DNA from: an uncultured bacterium
GTDB lineage: Bacteria; Bipolaricaulota; Bipolaricaulia; UBA7950; UBA9294
Assembly (NCBI GenBank): GCA_903857865.1
Contig: CAIOGO010000018.1
Coordinates: 35,221-99,220 of the forward strand
Direction: 5' to 3'
DNA length: 64,000 nt
The position numbers and the translations under genes were made by a program. The notes under the pieces are model-generated. The model saw nothing but the letters and a program-made list of their open reading frames with translations, did no database searches and was not told where the DNA came from. Each line of letters begins with the position of its first letter. The first letter of the stretch is position 1. Below are positions 33,289-42,082 of this stretch, one piece after another.

Positions 33289-33885
33289 GTGGACAACAAG
33301 GTATTGCTGATCATCGTTTTCGCGCTCTTCGCTGTCGCTGCCGCGCTCGTCGTCTTTGCACCGGGAGAGCAGGAAGCGCAGACTGCGAGTAGGGCGTCAG
33401 TGCCATCCCAGACTGAGGGAGCAGCGTCCACGACGGCTGTCTCCGCGTCGCCAGACGTGCAAACGACGCTCGCGTCGGGAGTAGACCTGGCCGGGGAGTC
33501 GCAGACGGCAAGCAACGTCGCCTCCGCGAGCTCGACGCCGGCGAGCCATCGCTTTGTTGCGACCTACTTCCACAACACCGCGAGGTGCGTGACCTGCCGC
33601 AGTATTGAGCAACGTTCCAGAGATACGATCCAAACCGCCTTCGCCGCCGAGATCGTGTCCGGCCGATTGGCGTGGCGTGCCCTTAACATGGAGGAAAAGG
33701 AAAACGAGCACTACGCCATCGACTACGACCTGCCGTATGCATCGCTCGTCCTCGCTGAAATGGACGGGGAACGCGAAGTGCGCTTCAAGGTGCTGGAGCA
33801 GACGTGGGACCTCGTCCACAAGAGGCAGCCGCTGTTGGAGGACTACGTTGAGAATGAGACGCGCGCTTTTCTAGAGGGACGCTAG
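33289..33885 (+). CDS. arsF: ArsF-family protein (nitroreductase-subunit-like, thioredoxin fold)
   Basis: A 198-residue protein: N-terminal membrane anchor (KVLLIIVFALFAVAAALVVFA), Ala/Ser/Thr-rich linker, then a thioredoxin-like domain ATYFHNTARCVTCRSIEQRSRD with the CxxC motif (CVTC), RALNMEEKENEHYAIDYDLP and SLVLAEMDGEREV. This matches the family reported as ArsF, which with ArsE/ArsG acts on nitro- or amino-aromatic arsenicals. GTG start after GGAGGGG. Its stop overlaps the arsG GTG (TAGTG). Confidence 0.82.
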   Translation: MDNKVLLIIVFALFAVAAALVVFAPGEQEAQTASRASVPSQTEGAASTTAVSASPDVQTTLASGVDLAGESQTASNVASASSTPASHRFVATYFHNTARCVTCRSIEQRSRDTIQTAFAAEIVSGRLAWRALNMEEKENEHYAIDYDLPYASLVLAEMDGEREVRFKVLEQTWDLVHKRQPLLEDYVENETRAFLEGR

Positions 33886-34577
33886 TGCCTGATTGGGTTC
33901 TTGGTGCAGCTTCCGCGTTCTGGTTCGGGATTCTGACCTCAATCAGCCCTTGCCCACTCGCGACGAACATTACGGCGATGTCCTTCGTCGGACGCCGCGT
34001 CGGGAGTCCAGGCAAGGTTCTGCTCGCCGGCGTTCTGTACACGGTGGGACGTGCGCTCACCTACCTGGTTCTGGGTGCTCTTCTCGTTGGGAGCCTCCTT
34101 TCCGCCCCGCGGTTGTCCCTTGTGTTGCAGAGGACGATGAACAAGGCTCTCGGCCCGATCCTCATCGTGGTTGGGGTCTTGCTGCTCGGCGTGATCCCTC
34201 TTCGCTTGCCGTCGTCCGGACTCACCCAGCGTATGGGAGAGCGGATCGCGAAATGGGGACCGTTCGGCGCGCTCTTGCTGGGAGTCCTCTTCGCCCTCAC
34301 CTTCTGTCCGGTGTCGGCTGCCTTCTTCTTTGGCAGCCTTCTCCCGTTGGCAATTGAACAGCAGTCGCCCGTGTTGTTGCCGGCCCTGTTTGGGATCGGT
34401 ACCGCGATCCCGGTTCTCGGGTTCGCGGTGGCGATCGCTCTGGGTGCCAAGTCGCTCGGCAAGGTTTTCGGCAAGGTCACGAAGATCGAGCGGTGGGCCA
34501 GGCTCATCACCGGGGTGGTGTTCATTGGCGTGGGCATCTATCTGATGCTGGTGCACGTGTTCCGGCTATGGGCATAG
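33885..34577 (+). CDS. arsG: ArsG-family permease (CcdA/DsbD-like)
   Basis: A 230-residue inner-membrane protein with six or seven helices. GILTSISPCPLATNITAMSFVGR and ALTFCPVSAAFFFGSLLP carry one Cys-Pro in each half, as in CcdA/DsbD transporters. It resembles the ArsG family (efflux permease for aromatic amino-arsenicals). It may pass electrons across the membrane or export substrate. The GTG overlaps the arsF stop. It is the fifth gene of the operon. Confidence 0.85.
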   Translation: MPDWVLGAASAFWFGILTSISPCPLATNITAMSFVGRRVGSPGKVLLAGVLYTVGRALTYLVLGALLVGSLLSAPRLSLVLQRTMNKALGPILIVVGVLLLGVIPLRLPSSGLTQRMGERIAKWGPFGALLLGVLFALTFCPVSAAFFFGSLLPLAIEQQSPVLLPALFGIGTAIPVLGFAVAIALGAKSLGKVFGKVTKIERWARLITGVVFIGVGIYLMLVHVFRLWA

Positions 34578-34675
34578 AGAGAGGAACGCCCCAACATGCC
34601 GGGACCAATGCACAGTTGGTGTGCCGGAGGTCGAGAAGAGGTGCAACAAAGCGCGCAGCGGCTGTGGGAGAGGAC

Positions 34676-35488
34676 ATGAAGCGCGGGCTCGCAGTGCTCG
34701 GCATTATCTGTATTTCGCTCGAAGTCCTTCTCGTCGCGGGATGCACCCGTCTTGACAGCGTCGAAGCGGTGCTGGACGCGTCCCCCAGCGAAGGCGCCGC
34801 TCCTTTACGCGTCGAGTTCCGCATGGACCGTTCAACGTATGGGAGCGGCGGCCCCGGCACGTTCGTCCTTGACTTCGGCGATGGGACGAACGGCGTAGCG
34901 GGCGACGACCTCGGCCTGCTGATCCCGCATGTGTATGGGCCCATCGGAACGTATCAGGCGCGTCTCACGGTGATCGCCAACGATGGGCAGACAAACGAGG
35001 CGACAGCGGCCATTGCCGCGACCACCGGCGAGGTGCCCGAAGGATCGACGGTGGGGAGGAGAGCCTACAATTTCACAGCGCCGACGACGGACGGGCGCGA
35101 GATCACGCTGAGCGAACTGCGCGGTCAAGTCGTTCTCATCGAGTTCTGGGGTTCGTGGTGCATACCGTGCAAGGCGAGCATGCCTCACATCAACGCCTTC
35201 TGGGAGGCGTATCACGATCACGGGTTTGTGGTTCTTGCGGTCAGCACAGACGACAGGGCTGAAGACGCCGTCCAATACCTCGCGAAGAATGGTTTCACTG
35301 GGCTGACCTGCATTTGGGAGTCGGGTGGGAAGTCGACGCGAATCAAGCTGATGTATGCAGTCGATTGGATTCCCCGCTCGATCGTCGTCGACAAGGCCGG
35401 GATTGTCCGCTACAACGGGCATCCCATGGATTTAGAGGGGAGCTTCCTGGAAACCCTGCTGGCCGAGCCGGCTTCCGAACCCCCCTAG
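34676..35488 (+). CDS. Lipoprotein with PKD and TlpA-like thioredoxin domains
   Basis: A 270-residue lipoprotein (lipobox LLVAGC, Cys near residue 22). Residues ~30-115 form a PKD-like domain (GTFVLDFGDGTNG, HVYGPIGTYQARLTV). Residues ~130-265 form a TlpA/ResA-type thioredoxin with CxxC in FWGSWCIPCKASMPHIN and cis-Pro in DWIPRSIVVDKAG. It would be a membrane-anchored thiol oxidoreductase facing the periplasm, a plausible partner for ArsF/ArsG. GGGAGAGGAC before the ATG; 98 bases after arsG. Confidence 0.88.
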   Translation: MKRGLAVLGIICISLEVLLVAGCTRLDSVEAVLDASPSEGAAPLRVEFRMDRSTYGSGGPGTFVLDFGDGTNGVAGDDLGLLIPHVYGPIGTYQARLTVIANDGQTNEATAAIAATTGEVPEGSTVGRRAYNFTAPTTDGREITLSELRGQVVLIEFWGSWCIPCKASMPHINAFWEAYHDHGFVVLAVSTDDRAEDAVQYLAKNGFTGLTCIWESGGKSTRIKLMYAVDWIPRSIVVDKAGIVRYNGHPMDLEGSFLETLLAEPASEPP

Positions 35489-35752
35489 TGGCACCGAAGC
35501 CAACGGCTCTGCGGAGTAGAAGCAGCAGAAGGCGGCGAGGGAACAGCCATGAGGCCCAGAAGTGCCCCATCGGAGAACGTGCACGCGCGGAGGATACGCG
35601 ACGGCGCCCCCCGCCCCCTCCCGCGCGCTGGGGGAAGTCCAGTCCGTAGGTCGCCGATCCAGCGGGCGCCGCAGCCACCCAAAGAAGAGCGGCCCCCAGC
35701 TGGAGTGCACTCCAAACGAGCTCCGGGTGTCCCTGCGACCGTCAGAGCCCCA
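35489..35752. other. Convergent intergenic stretch
   Basis: Open frames on both strands here are short and Arg/Pro-rich, with no ribosome site. GGAGTGCACTCC (35701-35712) is a perfect palindrome, and CCCCAGC/GCGCTGGGGG motifs suggest local structure. I see no gene. Confidence 0.4.
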
Positions 35753-36169
35753 TCATTGAAGGGGCGATGAGCAGGCGGGTCCCAATGCGCAAGCGGCGAC
35801 CGCGTTTCGTAGGGCCAACTCCTGCGGCCTGCCCTCACCGACAATTGCTTTGTCGCAAACCAGAATGACAGGCACATCGATGGGTGACTGCAGACGGTAG
35901 CGGATCGCAAGCTTCTGAAGCAGGCTCTGCCCCGTGGAGCTCTTGAAGTCATAGTAGCGCACTGTAAGGCCGGGGGACTCGTCAAGAAGCGTTTCAAGAA
36001 CTTCCTTCATTCGGGTGCAATGGCTGCAGTCCTCCATGTAGAAGAAAACGACTGCCGATCTCTCCGATGTGCCAGGAGCCGTGCATCCCGCGAGGACAAG
36101 GACGAGTAGGGCGGCCAGACAGCAGCCCTGTAGTTCGCGCGCTCGGCGCACTCCCTGCGATGTGTTCAT
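35753..36169 (-). CDS. Thioredoxin-like lipoprotein with CxxC
   Basis: A 138-residue lipoprotein: signal with lipobox VLVLAGCTA (Cys near residue 29), then AVVFFYMEDCSHCTRMKEVLETLLDE with the CSHC active site, and YRLQSPIDVPVILVCDKAIVGEG holding the cis-Pro. It is of glutaredoxin/thioredoxin length and lacks further domains. It is divergent from the second arsR, so probably belongs to the same stress response, acting in the periplasm. GAGGAGACCTC before the ATG. Confidence 0.78.
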   Translation of the reverse strand: MNTSQGVRRARELQGCCLAALLVLVLAGCTAPGTSERSAVVFFYMEDCSHCTRMKEVLETLLDESPGLTVRYYDFKSSTGQSLLQKLAIRYRLQSPIDVPVILVCDKAIVGEGRPQELALRNAVAACALGPACSSPLQ

Positions 36170-36339
36170 GAGGTCTCCTCTCGGCAGGCCCAGAAGCTGG
36201 TCTGCATCAGCGCCGGCAGCCGCACCGCCCCGTCGGCCCGCACACATCCTGTGGGGCGGCGCCGCGTCGTCGGCGCGGCACGCGGGCGAAGCAACATGGG
36301 TCCTGGGGCGTGCAAGACGGGGGCGGGGGTACGTGGAGG

Positions 36340-36367
36340 TTGCCATGGGGGCTGATTGTGGTACTAT
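36340..36367 (+). promoter_or_regulatory. Sigma-70-type promoter of the second arsR
   Basis: TTGCCA (36340-36345), 16 bases, then TACTAT (36362-36367). The A/T-rich -10 is obvious within GC-rich sequence. The expected start site is within a few bases of 36374, so transcription begins very close to the ATG at 36378; the second ATG at 36399 may then be the real start. Confidence 0.6.
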
Positions 36368-36377
36368 TCGCGCGAAC

Positions 36378-36815
36378 ATGCAAATAGACGATGAGAAGAT
36401 GGGGACAGACTATGTGGCGTTGGCCGCGGCTCTTGGCGCGCTGGGGGAGCCAACTCGTCTACGGCTCTTGGCCTTGTTGATGACCTTCAACGAGCCGCTG
36501 TGCGTCTGCGAGCTGTCCTCCGGCCTTGGCCTTCCCGACTATCAGACGTCGCGGCACCTCGCTGCCTTGAGGCGCGCTGGTCTCGTTGCCTACAGCCGTC
36601 AAGGTCTCTGGGCCTATTACCGTCCAACCGACAACCCTCACGTTCGATTCCTGCGCAACGTCCTTTGCACAGATTCGGAGGACGTGGCGCGCATGCAGTC
36701 TAGGTTGCAGCAACGAGTTGCAGGTCGCTGCGTCGTCGGTCCGGCTTGTGCGGCGGCTGAGAAAGAGCGGGGGCAGATAAGTCCGCTTGCCGCAACGTGC
36801 GGATCGAGGAAGTGA
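36378..36815 (+). CDS. arsR: ArsR-family As(III)/Sb(III)-responsive repressor
   Basis: A 145-residue repressor: LGALGEPTRLRLLALLMTFNEPLCVCELSSGLGLPDYQTSRHLAALRRAGLVAYSRQGLWAYYRP. The CVCEL motif in the third helix is the classic arsenite-binding site of E. coli-type ArsR. A C-terminal extension contains three more Cys residues (VLCTDSED, GRCVVGPACAA), unusual compared with short ArsR. Start at 36378 is nearly leaderless; ATG at 36399 is an alternative. It precedes the acr3 gene and is divergent from the CxxC lipoprotein gene. Confidence 0.9.
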   Translation: MQIDDEKMGTDYVALAAALGALGEPTRLRLLALLMTFNEPLCVCELSSGLGLPDYQTSRHLAALRRAGLVAYSRQGLWAYYRPTDNPHVRFLRNVLCTDSEDVARMQSRLQQRVAGRCVVGPACAAAEKERGQISPLAATCGSRK

Positions 36816-36925
36816 TCGAAGAGAAGAACAAGGTGTCCGAGGACAGGAATCAAGGCCAGCGGCCTTCCTGAGGAACTGCGCTGGCCATCGCCTGATCGAC
36901 GGCGAGACGTAAGAGGTGATGAGCA

Positions 36926-37939
36926 ATGCATGGTTTCGAGAAATACTTGCCAATATGGGTTGTCGTGTGTATGGGACTTGGCCTCCTCCTCTCCCAGACC
37001 GTGCCTGGGGTGGGTGAGACGATCGGTTCGTGGGAAGTGGGCGGCGTGTCGATTCCGATCGGAATCTGCCTCTTCCTGATGATGTACCCGGCGATGCTCA
37101 ACCTGCAGGTCGCGGAGCTGCGGAAGCTGCGCAGGAACCCGAAGCCGATTCTTCTGACACTCTTCTCGAACTGGATCTTTGCTCCTCTCGTGCATGTGGG
37201 CCTGGCAACCCTCTTCCTTCGCGGAAACCCGCAGCTCATGGTCGCGGTCATCTTGCTCGGATCCAGCCCGTGCACGGCCATGGTGCTCGTGTGGGGAAAA
37301 CTTGCGGGAGGCAACCAGGAGCAGAACGTCGTCAACACAAGCCTGAACACGATTGCGATCGTCTTCCTCTACGTGCCGGTAGTGTCGCTCTTGACGGGAA
37401 TGCAGAACATTCCCATCGATCGGGTGATGCTCCTCATTTCCGGCGCGGTATTCATTGGTGCGCCCCTCGTGATCGGCATCGTGAGCAAACGCCTGCTCAC
37501 CCGCGCCAAGGGTCTCGAATGGTTCGATCGAGTCTACCGCCCCTTTGTCGGCAAGGTGACGATCGTTGCCTTGCTTGTGACGCTCATCGTTCTGTTTGCG
37601 CTGAACGGTGATGTGCTGCTCCATCACTTCGACAAGCTCTTGCTCGTATCGATCCCGCTCCTGCTTGCCTTCCCGGTCGTCCTGGGATTCAACCTGCTCG
37701 CCACGCGCGTGCTCAAGTTCCGCTATCGCGAGGCGATTGTCTCAGTGCTCATCGGGTCGTCGAGCCACTTTGAGATCGCGATTGCTTCGGCCATTGGCAT
37801 GTATGGAGTGGGTTCGCTCGCCGCGCTCGGAACGACGATGGGTCTGTTCTGGGAGGTGCCCGTCATGCTCAGCGTTGTCTACATAGGGCGAGCCTTGGGG
37901 CGCCGGGGATTCTGGGGGGACCCAGTCGCTGCGAAGTAG
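36926..37939 (+). CDS. acr3: ACR3-family arsenite efflux pump
   Basis: A 337-residue BART-fold transporter with ten helices. GSSPCTAMVLVWGKLAGGNQEQNV carries the essential Cys and the conserved SPCTAMVxVW segment of ACR3; MYPAMLNLQ and GSSSHFEIAIASAIGMYG are further family marks. It exports As(III) using the proton gradient. It is downstream of arsR with a gap of 110 bases, most likely under its control. GTAAGAGGTGATGAGCA before the ATG. Confidence 0.96.
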   Translation: MHGFEKYLPIWVVVCMGLGLLLSQTVPGVGETIGSWEVGGVSIPIGICLFLMMYPAMLNLQVAELRKLRRNPKPILLTLFSNWIFAPLVHVGLATLFLRGNPQLMVAVILLGSSPCTAMVLVWGKLAGGNQEQNVVNTSLNTIAIVFLYVPVVSLLTGMQNIPIDRVMLLISGAVFIGAPLVIGIVSKRLLTRAKGLEWFDRVYRPFVGKVTIVALLVTLIVLFALNGDVLLHHFDKLLLVSIPLLLAFPVVLGFNLLATRVLKFRYREAIVSVLIGSSSHFEIAIASAIGMYGVGSLAALGTTMGLFWEVPVMLSVVYIGRALGRRGFWGDPVAAK

Positions 37940-38197
37940 AGAGGGCTCGCATGTTCCGCCCTTGCGATCAGGAACTTGGCGAGGCCGTGCCTGCCCAAGC
38001 GCTTTCGGGGCACGTCCGACGTCGGCGCGACAGTGAAGGAACTCGCCTGCATCATGGCGCTCACGTTCCGCGAGAGCGCCGGTGGCGGCGATGGCTGGCC
38101 CGGGCACGCTCGGCGACGTGAAGGAACTCATGGCCGGGAACCTTCGCTGCTGCCCGCGGTAAGATACGTCGATGAGACGTGGATGAAAAGGAGAACC
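37940..38197. other. Intergenic stretch before the DUF1573-rhodanese gene
   Basis: About 258 bases with no supported gene. The word GTGAAGGAACTC recurs twice (38033-38044 and 38118-38129) in otherwise unrelated sequence, which may be the trace of a small lost gene. No promoter stands out. Confidence 0.4.
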
Positions 38198-39259
38198 ATG
38201 AGACGAACCTTTGCTCTTCTCGCGCTGTCGCTTGTGTGGATGGGTGGGACGGCCGCCGCCGCTCCGCAGATCGCCGTGGACCTGCAGACGTACAACTACC
38301 CGGACACGGTCGAAGGGATCGCCGTGGTCCACACGTTCGTCCTGTCGAACGTCGGCGACCAGGAGCTTGTGATCACGGATGTGACGGTCGGCTGCCACTG
38401 CACAACGACCCAGTTGGCGACCGACCGCCTTCAGCCGGGGCAGAGCGTCGAGCTTCGTGCGGTGCTTGACACCAATGGGTTCTCCGGCCGCGTCGCGCGA
38501 TATATCACGGTGGCATCGAACGACCCGGCCCATCCCACGATCCAGCTCAACCTGGCGGGCAACGTCGTCGATCGGCAGCCGTACCAGAAGCCGGTGAGCG
38601 ATCTGTTCAACGAAGCGTATCTGCTCGTCGACGTTCGCGACGCGACGGCGTACGCCGCTGGGCACCTCCTCGGCGCTATGAGCATCCCGGCGAGCGAGGC
38701 TGCGTCTCGAGCGGCCGGCCTTCCTCCGAGCGCGTTGATCGTGATCTACGATCAGAACGGCTCAACGTCGACGTTGACGGCCGTGTCCCAAGCGTTCCAC
38801 GGCGGCGGGCTGGCCAGCGTCTATGCGCTGCGCGGCGGGCTTGACTTGTGGCAGAAGACCTACAAAGCATCGTTTGTCGTCGCGGGCGGGACCGGCACGT
38901 GGGGCGCGTTTGTCGATGTGTCCGGCGCGCGCGCCTACTCCACCGGAACGCTGCAGAACTTCGATATCAGCCAGCTCAAGAGTTGGTACTGTGTCCTCAT
39001 CGACCTGCGTTCGCCGTCTGCGTACGCTGCCGGGCACCTGGCGGGAGCCGTCAACGTGGATGAGTCCGGTGTAGCCGCGTTCCTCGGCACTCTTCCGAGC
39101 GATATCGACGTCATCCTCTACAGCGACGACGGATCGGCGAGCGACCGCATCGTCTACGGGATGTGGCAGCGCGGAAGCCGCGCGCAGAGTCTGCTTGGCG
39201 GGCTGGCCGAGTGGCAGAAGCAGTACGGCAACTTCCTTATTGTGTCGTCAGCTGGGTAG
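38198..39259 (+). CDS. Exported DUF1573 protein with two degenerate rhodanese domains
   Basis: A 353-residue protein. After a signal peptide (FALLALSLVWMGGTAAA) comes a DUF1573/ASH-like beta domain (FVLSNVGDQELVITDVTVGCHCTTT with the C-x-C pair). Two rhodanese folds follow (LLVDVRDATAYAAGHLLGAMSIP and VLIDLRSPSAYAAGHLAGAVNV). In both, the catalytic Cys loop is changed (LIVIYDQNGSTST and VILYSDDGSASD), so sulfur transfer is unlikely. Start after AAAAGGAGAACC. A one-rhodanese relative with active Cys lies at 42083. Confidence 0.85.
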   Translation: MRRTFALLALSLVWMGGTAAAAPQIAVDLQTYNYPDTVEGIAVVHTFVLSNVGDQELVITDVTVGCHCTTTQLATDRLQPGQSVELRAVLDTNGFSGRVARYITVASNDPAHPTIQLNLAGNVVDRQPYQKPVSDLFNEAYLLVDVRDATAYAAGHLLGAMSIPASEAASRAAGLPPSALIVIYDQNGSTSTLTAVSQAFHGGGLASVYALRGGLDLWQKTYKASFVVAGGTGTWGAFVDVSGARAYSTGTLQNFDISQLKSWYCVLIDLRSPSAYAAGHLAGAVNVDESGVAAFLGTLPSDIDVILYSDDGSASDRIVYGMWQRGSRAQSLLGGLAEWQKQYGNFLIVSSAG

Positions 39260-39356
39260 GCGACGACACACCGTTGCACTCGGCCAGCTAATCGAGGCGA
39301 TCTTCTCGCTCTGGCCGCTTGGCGCGGCCGGAGGCGTCTGCGCCGTTCTGTCCCTC

Positions 39357-40493
39357 CTACGGGGCCAGGACGGCGTGGGCCTTCCTGAGCCACGCGATGA
39401 TCTCGATCCCTTGAGGGCAGGCGGACTCGCAGGCGCCGCACGCGACGCACCGATCGGCGCGATGCTCGGGCTTCATGAATCGCGCGTAGCCGACGCGCGA
39501 CCGCGGTAGATCGTCGTACGCCGTCGCGTCGTTGTAGAGCGCAAACACGTGCGGGATGTCCACGCCTTGAGGACATGGTTGACAGTAGCGGCAGTTCGTA
39601 CAGGGGATCGGGGCCAGAGTACGGTACGCGTCGCGGACGCGCTCGACGAGGCGGAGGTCGGCCTCGCGGAGGGATCCGATTCCCGAACGGTCGGCGCTCG
39701 CGAGGTTCTCCTCCACCTGCTCCATCGTCGACATCCCGGACAGGGCGAGTGACACGGCGGGGTCGCTCCACACCCATTGGAGTGCCCAATCGGCCTGCGA
39801 GCGCTTCGTCGGCGCGGAGTCCCACAGCTTGGCGACCTGGCGCGGCGCGGGGCGCGCCAGGGACCCGCCTCGCAGGGGTTCCATCACGATGACGGCGAGG
39901 CCTCGGGCGGCCGCGTAGCGGAGTCCCTCGCGTCCGGCCTGGAAGTCGGCGTCCACGAAGTTGTACTGGATTTGGCAGAGGCCCCAATCGTGGGCGTCGA
40001 CGATCCCGCGGAAGGTCTCGACGTCGTCGTGGAACGAGAAACCGAACTGCCCGATTCGGCCGTCCCGTCGTACCCGCTCGGCCCACTCTCGCACCCCGAG
40101 GTCGCGCAACTTGGGCCAGCGCTCCTTGTCGAGAGCATGGAGGAGGTAGAAGTCGATCGTCTCGGTCTCGAGGCGGCGGAGTTGTTCGTCGAGGAAGCGG
40201 TCGAAGTCGTCGGGCGTCTCGACGAGCCACGAAGGCATCTTCGTCGCGAGGCGAGTGCGCTCGCGATAGCCGTCTCGGAGGCAACGGCCGAGGAACCGCT
40301 CCGACTGCTCGCTGTGGTACGGCCACGCGGTGTCGACGTAGTTCACGCCGTGATCGATGGCCGCCCGAACCATGCGCGTCGCCAGATCTTCGTCGATCTT
40401 GCCATGGTCGCCGTCGATCGTCGGTAGGCGCATCGCCCCGAATCCGAGCGCCGAGGGCCGCCAGTCGAGCCGTCCGAATGAGCGGTACTGCAT
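39357..40493 (-). CDS. Aldo/keto reductase with C-terminal 4Fe-4S ferredoxin domain
   Basis: A 378-residue protein. The N-terminal AKR barrel has the catalytic DTAWPYHSEQSE (Asp, Tyr), LATKMPSW (Lys) and FYLLHALD (His). The C-terminal ~80 residues contain two Cys clusters (PCTNCRYCQPCPQG and CVACGACESACPQG), which can hold two 4Fe-4S centres. Such AKR-ferredoxin fusions are common in anaerobes. Substrate unknown. GGAGGTAGC precedes the ATG. A hairpin at 40548-40571 separates it from the AraC gene upstream. Confidence 0.93.
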   Translation of the reverse strand: MQYRSFGRLDWRPSALGFGAMRLPTIDGDHGKIDEDLATRMVRAAIDHGVNYVDTAWPYHSEQSERFLGRCLRDGYRERTRLATKMPSWLVETPDDFDRFLDEQLRRLETETIDFYLLHALDKERWPKLRDLGVREWAERVRRDGRIGQFGFSFHDDVETFRGIVDAHDWGLCQIQYNFVDADFQAGREGLRYAAARGLAVIVMEPLRGGSLARPAPRQVAKLWDSAPTKRSQADWALQWVWSDPAVSLALSGMSTMEQVEENLASADRSGIGSLREADLRLVERVRDAYRTLAPIPCTNCRYCQPCPQGVDIPHVFALYNDATAYDDLPRSRVGYARFMKPEHRADRCVACGACESACPQGIEIIAWLRKAHAVLAP

Positions 40494-40547
40494 GGTCCGC
40501 TACCTCCCGGCGCATGGTCGGCGAACGCTGGGTCGCGATCAAGAGAT

Positions 40548-40571
40548 GCGCCCCGGACAGGGCCGGGGCGC
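40548..40571 (-). terminator. Hairpin after the AraC/GyrI gene
   Basis: Perfect 9-base arms GCGCCCCGG (40548-40556) and CCGGGGCGC (40563-40571) with a 6-base loop. On the minus strand it follows the AraC stop by 28 bases and is followed by ATCTCTTG. Confidence 0.65.
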
Positions 40572-40599
40572 TCAACAGGGACCGTCCTGAAAATGGACT

Positions 40600-41553
40600 C
40601 TACAGCGGTCTCACGGGCTCGCAGATGTCGACGATCCACTTCTTCTGCGGGTGCGTGCCGCCGTCGTTCAGGTAAATCTCGTAGCACAGCCGGTCGTCCG
40701 GCTGGTAGCCGGTCTTCGGCATCCACTCGCCGATCAGCTTGTCCCACGCCTCGCCGAACTGGGTCACGTCGATCTCGACGTGCGCCACGGCGAACAGGCC
40801 GCCGGGGATCTTCATCGTTCCGATCTCACCGTCGACCTTCGTTCCTGGCGGCACGGTCAGGCACGCGTCGGAGCGAAGCTTTAACGGGTCGGTGACCTCA
40901 GGGCTGTCGTGATAGACGGCCAGCGACTTCGTCTCCGGGAATCGCACGAGCCCGCGCGGCCCGGCCCACTTGAACACGCGGTCGAAGGCCTCTCCGACTT
41001 TGTTGTACGCGCCGATGTGCCGCGCGTAGACGACGTTCCACTCCGGCATCTGTTTCACTTCCACGCTGAACTTCATCATCGTCCTCCTGGTGTCCGAGAT
41101 GCCCGGAGTGTAGGGAGGCGGCGGGGTGAAGTCTTTCCCCTCCTTGCTTTCCGTTTGTCCGTTCTTGCTTTCGACTTGTCGGATCTTGCGTGCGGCGTCG
41201 CGCCCGCCGCGCCGGAACTTGGACGCGCTCGTCCCGAACGCTACACGGAACTCGCGAGCGAATGCTGACGGAGACGAGTACCCACATTGCACCGCAATCT
41301 CGGTGATGGACTCCCTCGGGTTGTTGAGGAGGCGGGTCGCCGCCGTGGTGGCGCGGACGCGGCGGATGAAGTCGTTCAGCGTCTCGCCGATGACGGCTCT
41401 AAACACGCGATGGAAGTGGAATGGCGAGAAGCTCGCGATCCGTGCCAGCGTCTCGAGGCGGAGATCGCCGGCCAGGTTGGCATGGACGTAGTCCATGACG
41501 CGGTTGACGCGCCCGACGTACTCCCGCCGTCGCAACTCCTCTTGGTCAATCAA
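40600..41553 (-). CDS. AraC-family regulator with GyrI-like effector domain
   Basis: A 317-residue regulator. The N-terminal AraC/XylS domain holds both HTH motifs (LETLARIASFSPFHFHRVFRAVIGE and ITEIAVQCGYSSPSAFAREFRVAFG). The C-terminal GyrI-like/Bacterial effector domain (FSVEVKQMPEWNVVYARHIGAYNKVGEAF, EWMPKTGYQPDDRLCYEIYLND) binds small amphiphilic molecules in Rob and SAV-type proteins. Role is likely control of drug or stress genes. It follows the VOC gene by 9 bases, so both are one transcript. Confidence 0.92.
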   Translation of the reverse strand: MIDQEELRRREYVGRVNRVMDYVHANLAGDLRLETLARIASFSPFHFHRVFRAVIGETLNDFIRRVRATTAATRLLNNPRESITEIAVQCGYSSPSAFAREFRVAFGTSASKFRRGGRDAARKIRQVESKNGQTESKEGKDFTPPPPYTPGISDTRRTMMKFSVEVKQMPEWNVVYARHIGAYNKVGEAFDRVFKWAGPRGLVRFPETKSLAVYHDSPEVTDPLKLRSDACLTVPPGTKVDGEIGTMKIPGGLFAVAHVEIDVTQFGEAWDKLIGEWMPKTGYQPDDRLCYEIYLNDGGTHPQKKWIVDICEPVRPL

Positions 41554-41562
41554 GGAGCTCTC

Positions 41563-41928
41563 CTACGTTCGACTCCACAAGCCGAGGCGATTGCCGACGT
41601 TGTCGAGGAAGAGGGCGAAGTACCCGAACTCGTCCGAGATCTTCGTCTTCCGGACAAGCGCGCGGCCGTCCATCCGCTCGATTCTTCCGAGCGCCGCGTC
41701 GATGTCGTCGACCTCGATGTAAAGAATCGGCCCCTTGTCGGACGGCGCGTCGGCGCGCGGCCCAGCATCGAATCCCCCTTCCTGTCCGTCCGGCGTGGTG
41801 AACCTCGCGTAGGTGTCCCACCCTGGGGTGATCTTGAATTCCCAGCGGAAGATCTCTTCGTAGAAGCGTCGAGATGCCGCGAGGTCTCTCGTGTGGAGTT
41901 CGATGTGCGTGATGCCGCCGTGGCTCAT
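41563..41928 (-). CDS. VOC/glyoxalase-fold protein
   Basis: A 121-residue single-unit VOC protein: ITHIELHTRDLAASRRFYEEIFRWEF, YARFTTPDGQEGGFD and ILYIEVDDIDAALGRIERMDG, ending YFALFLDNVGNRLGLW. Metal ligands would be His in IELHT and Glu in IEVDD. Function (resistance protein, isomerase or dioxygenase) cannot be assigned. It precedes the AraC/GyrI gene; together they may form a small detoxification pair. GGAGGCTTC before the ATG. Confidence 0.85.
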   Translation of the reverse strand: MSHGGITHIELHTRDLAASRRFYEEIFRWEFKITPGWDTYARFTTPDGQEGGFDAGPRADAPSDKGPILYIEVDDIDAALGRIERMDGRALVRKTKISDEFGYFALFLDNVGNRLGLWSRT

Positions 41929-42034
41929 GAAGCCTCCTTGCCCGAGTCGAGCCCCCCATTATACGAGTCCGACGACGCCGTCCCGATGGAACCGCAATGT
42001 GCTCTCTGCCGGGCCTCATCTCTGCAAACGACAA

Positions 42035-42058
42035 GGCGCAGCTCGTTCGAGCTGCGCC
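42035..42058 (-). terminator. Intrinsic-type terminator after the DUF1573-rhodanese gene
   Basis: Perfect 11-base arms GGCGCAGCTCG and CGAGCTGCGCC with a 2-base turn (4-base loop after opening one pair). On the minus strand it is followed by TTGTCGTTTGC, a modest U-rich stretch, 25 bases after the stop. Confidence 0.75.
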
Positions 42059-42082
42059 TCCGTCTTCACCTCCGCGCGTGTC

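Noticed and set aside
39154-40575. A 473-codon open frame on the minus strand
   Set aside because: It overlaps the well-supported aldo/keto reductase gene in another frame and has shadow composition.
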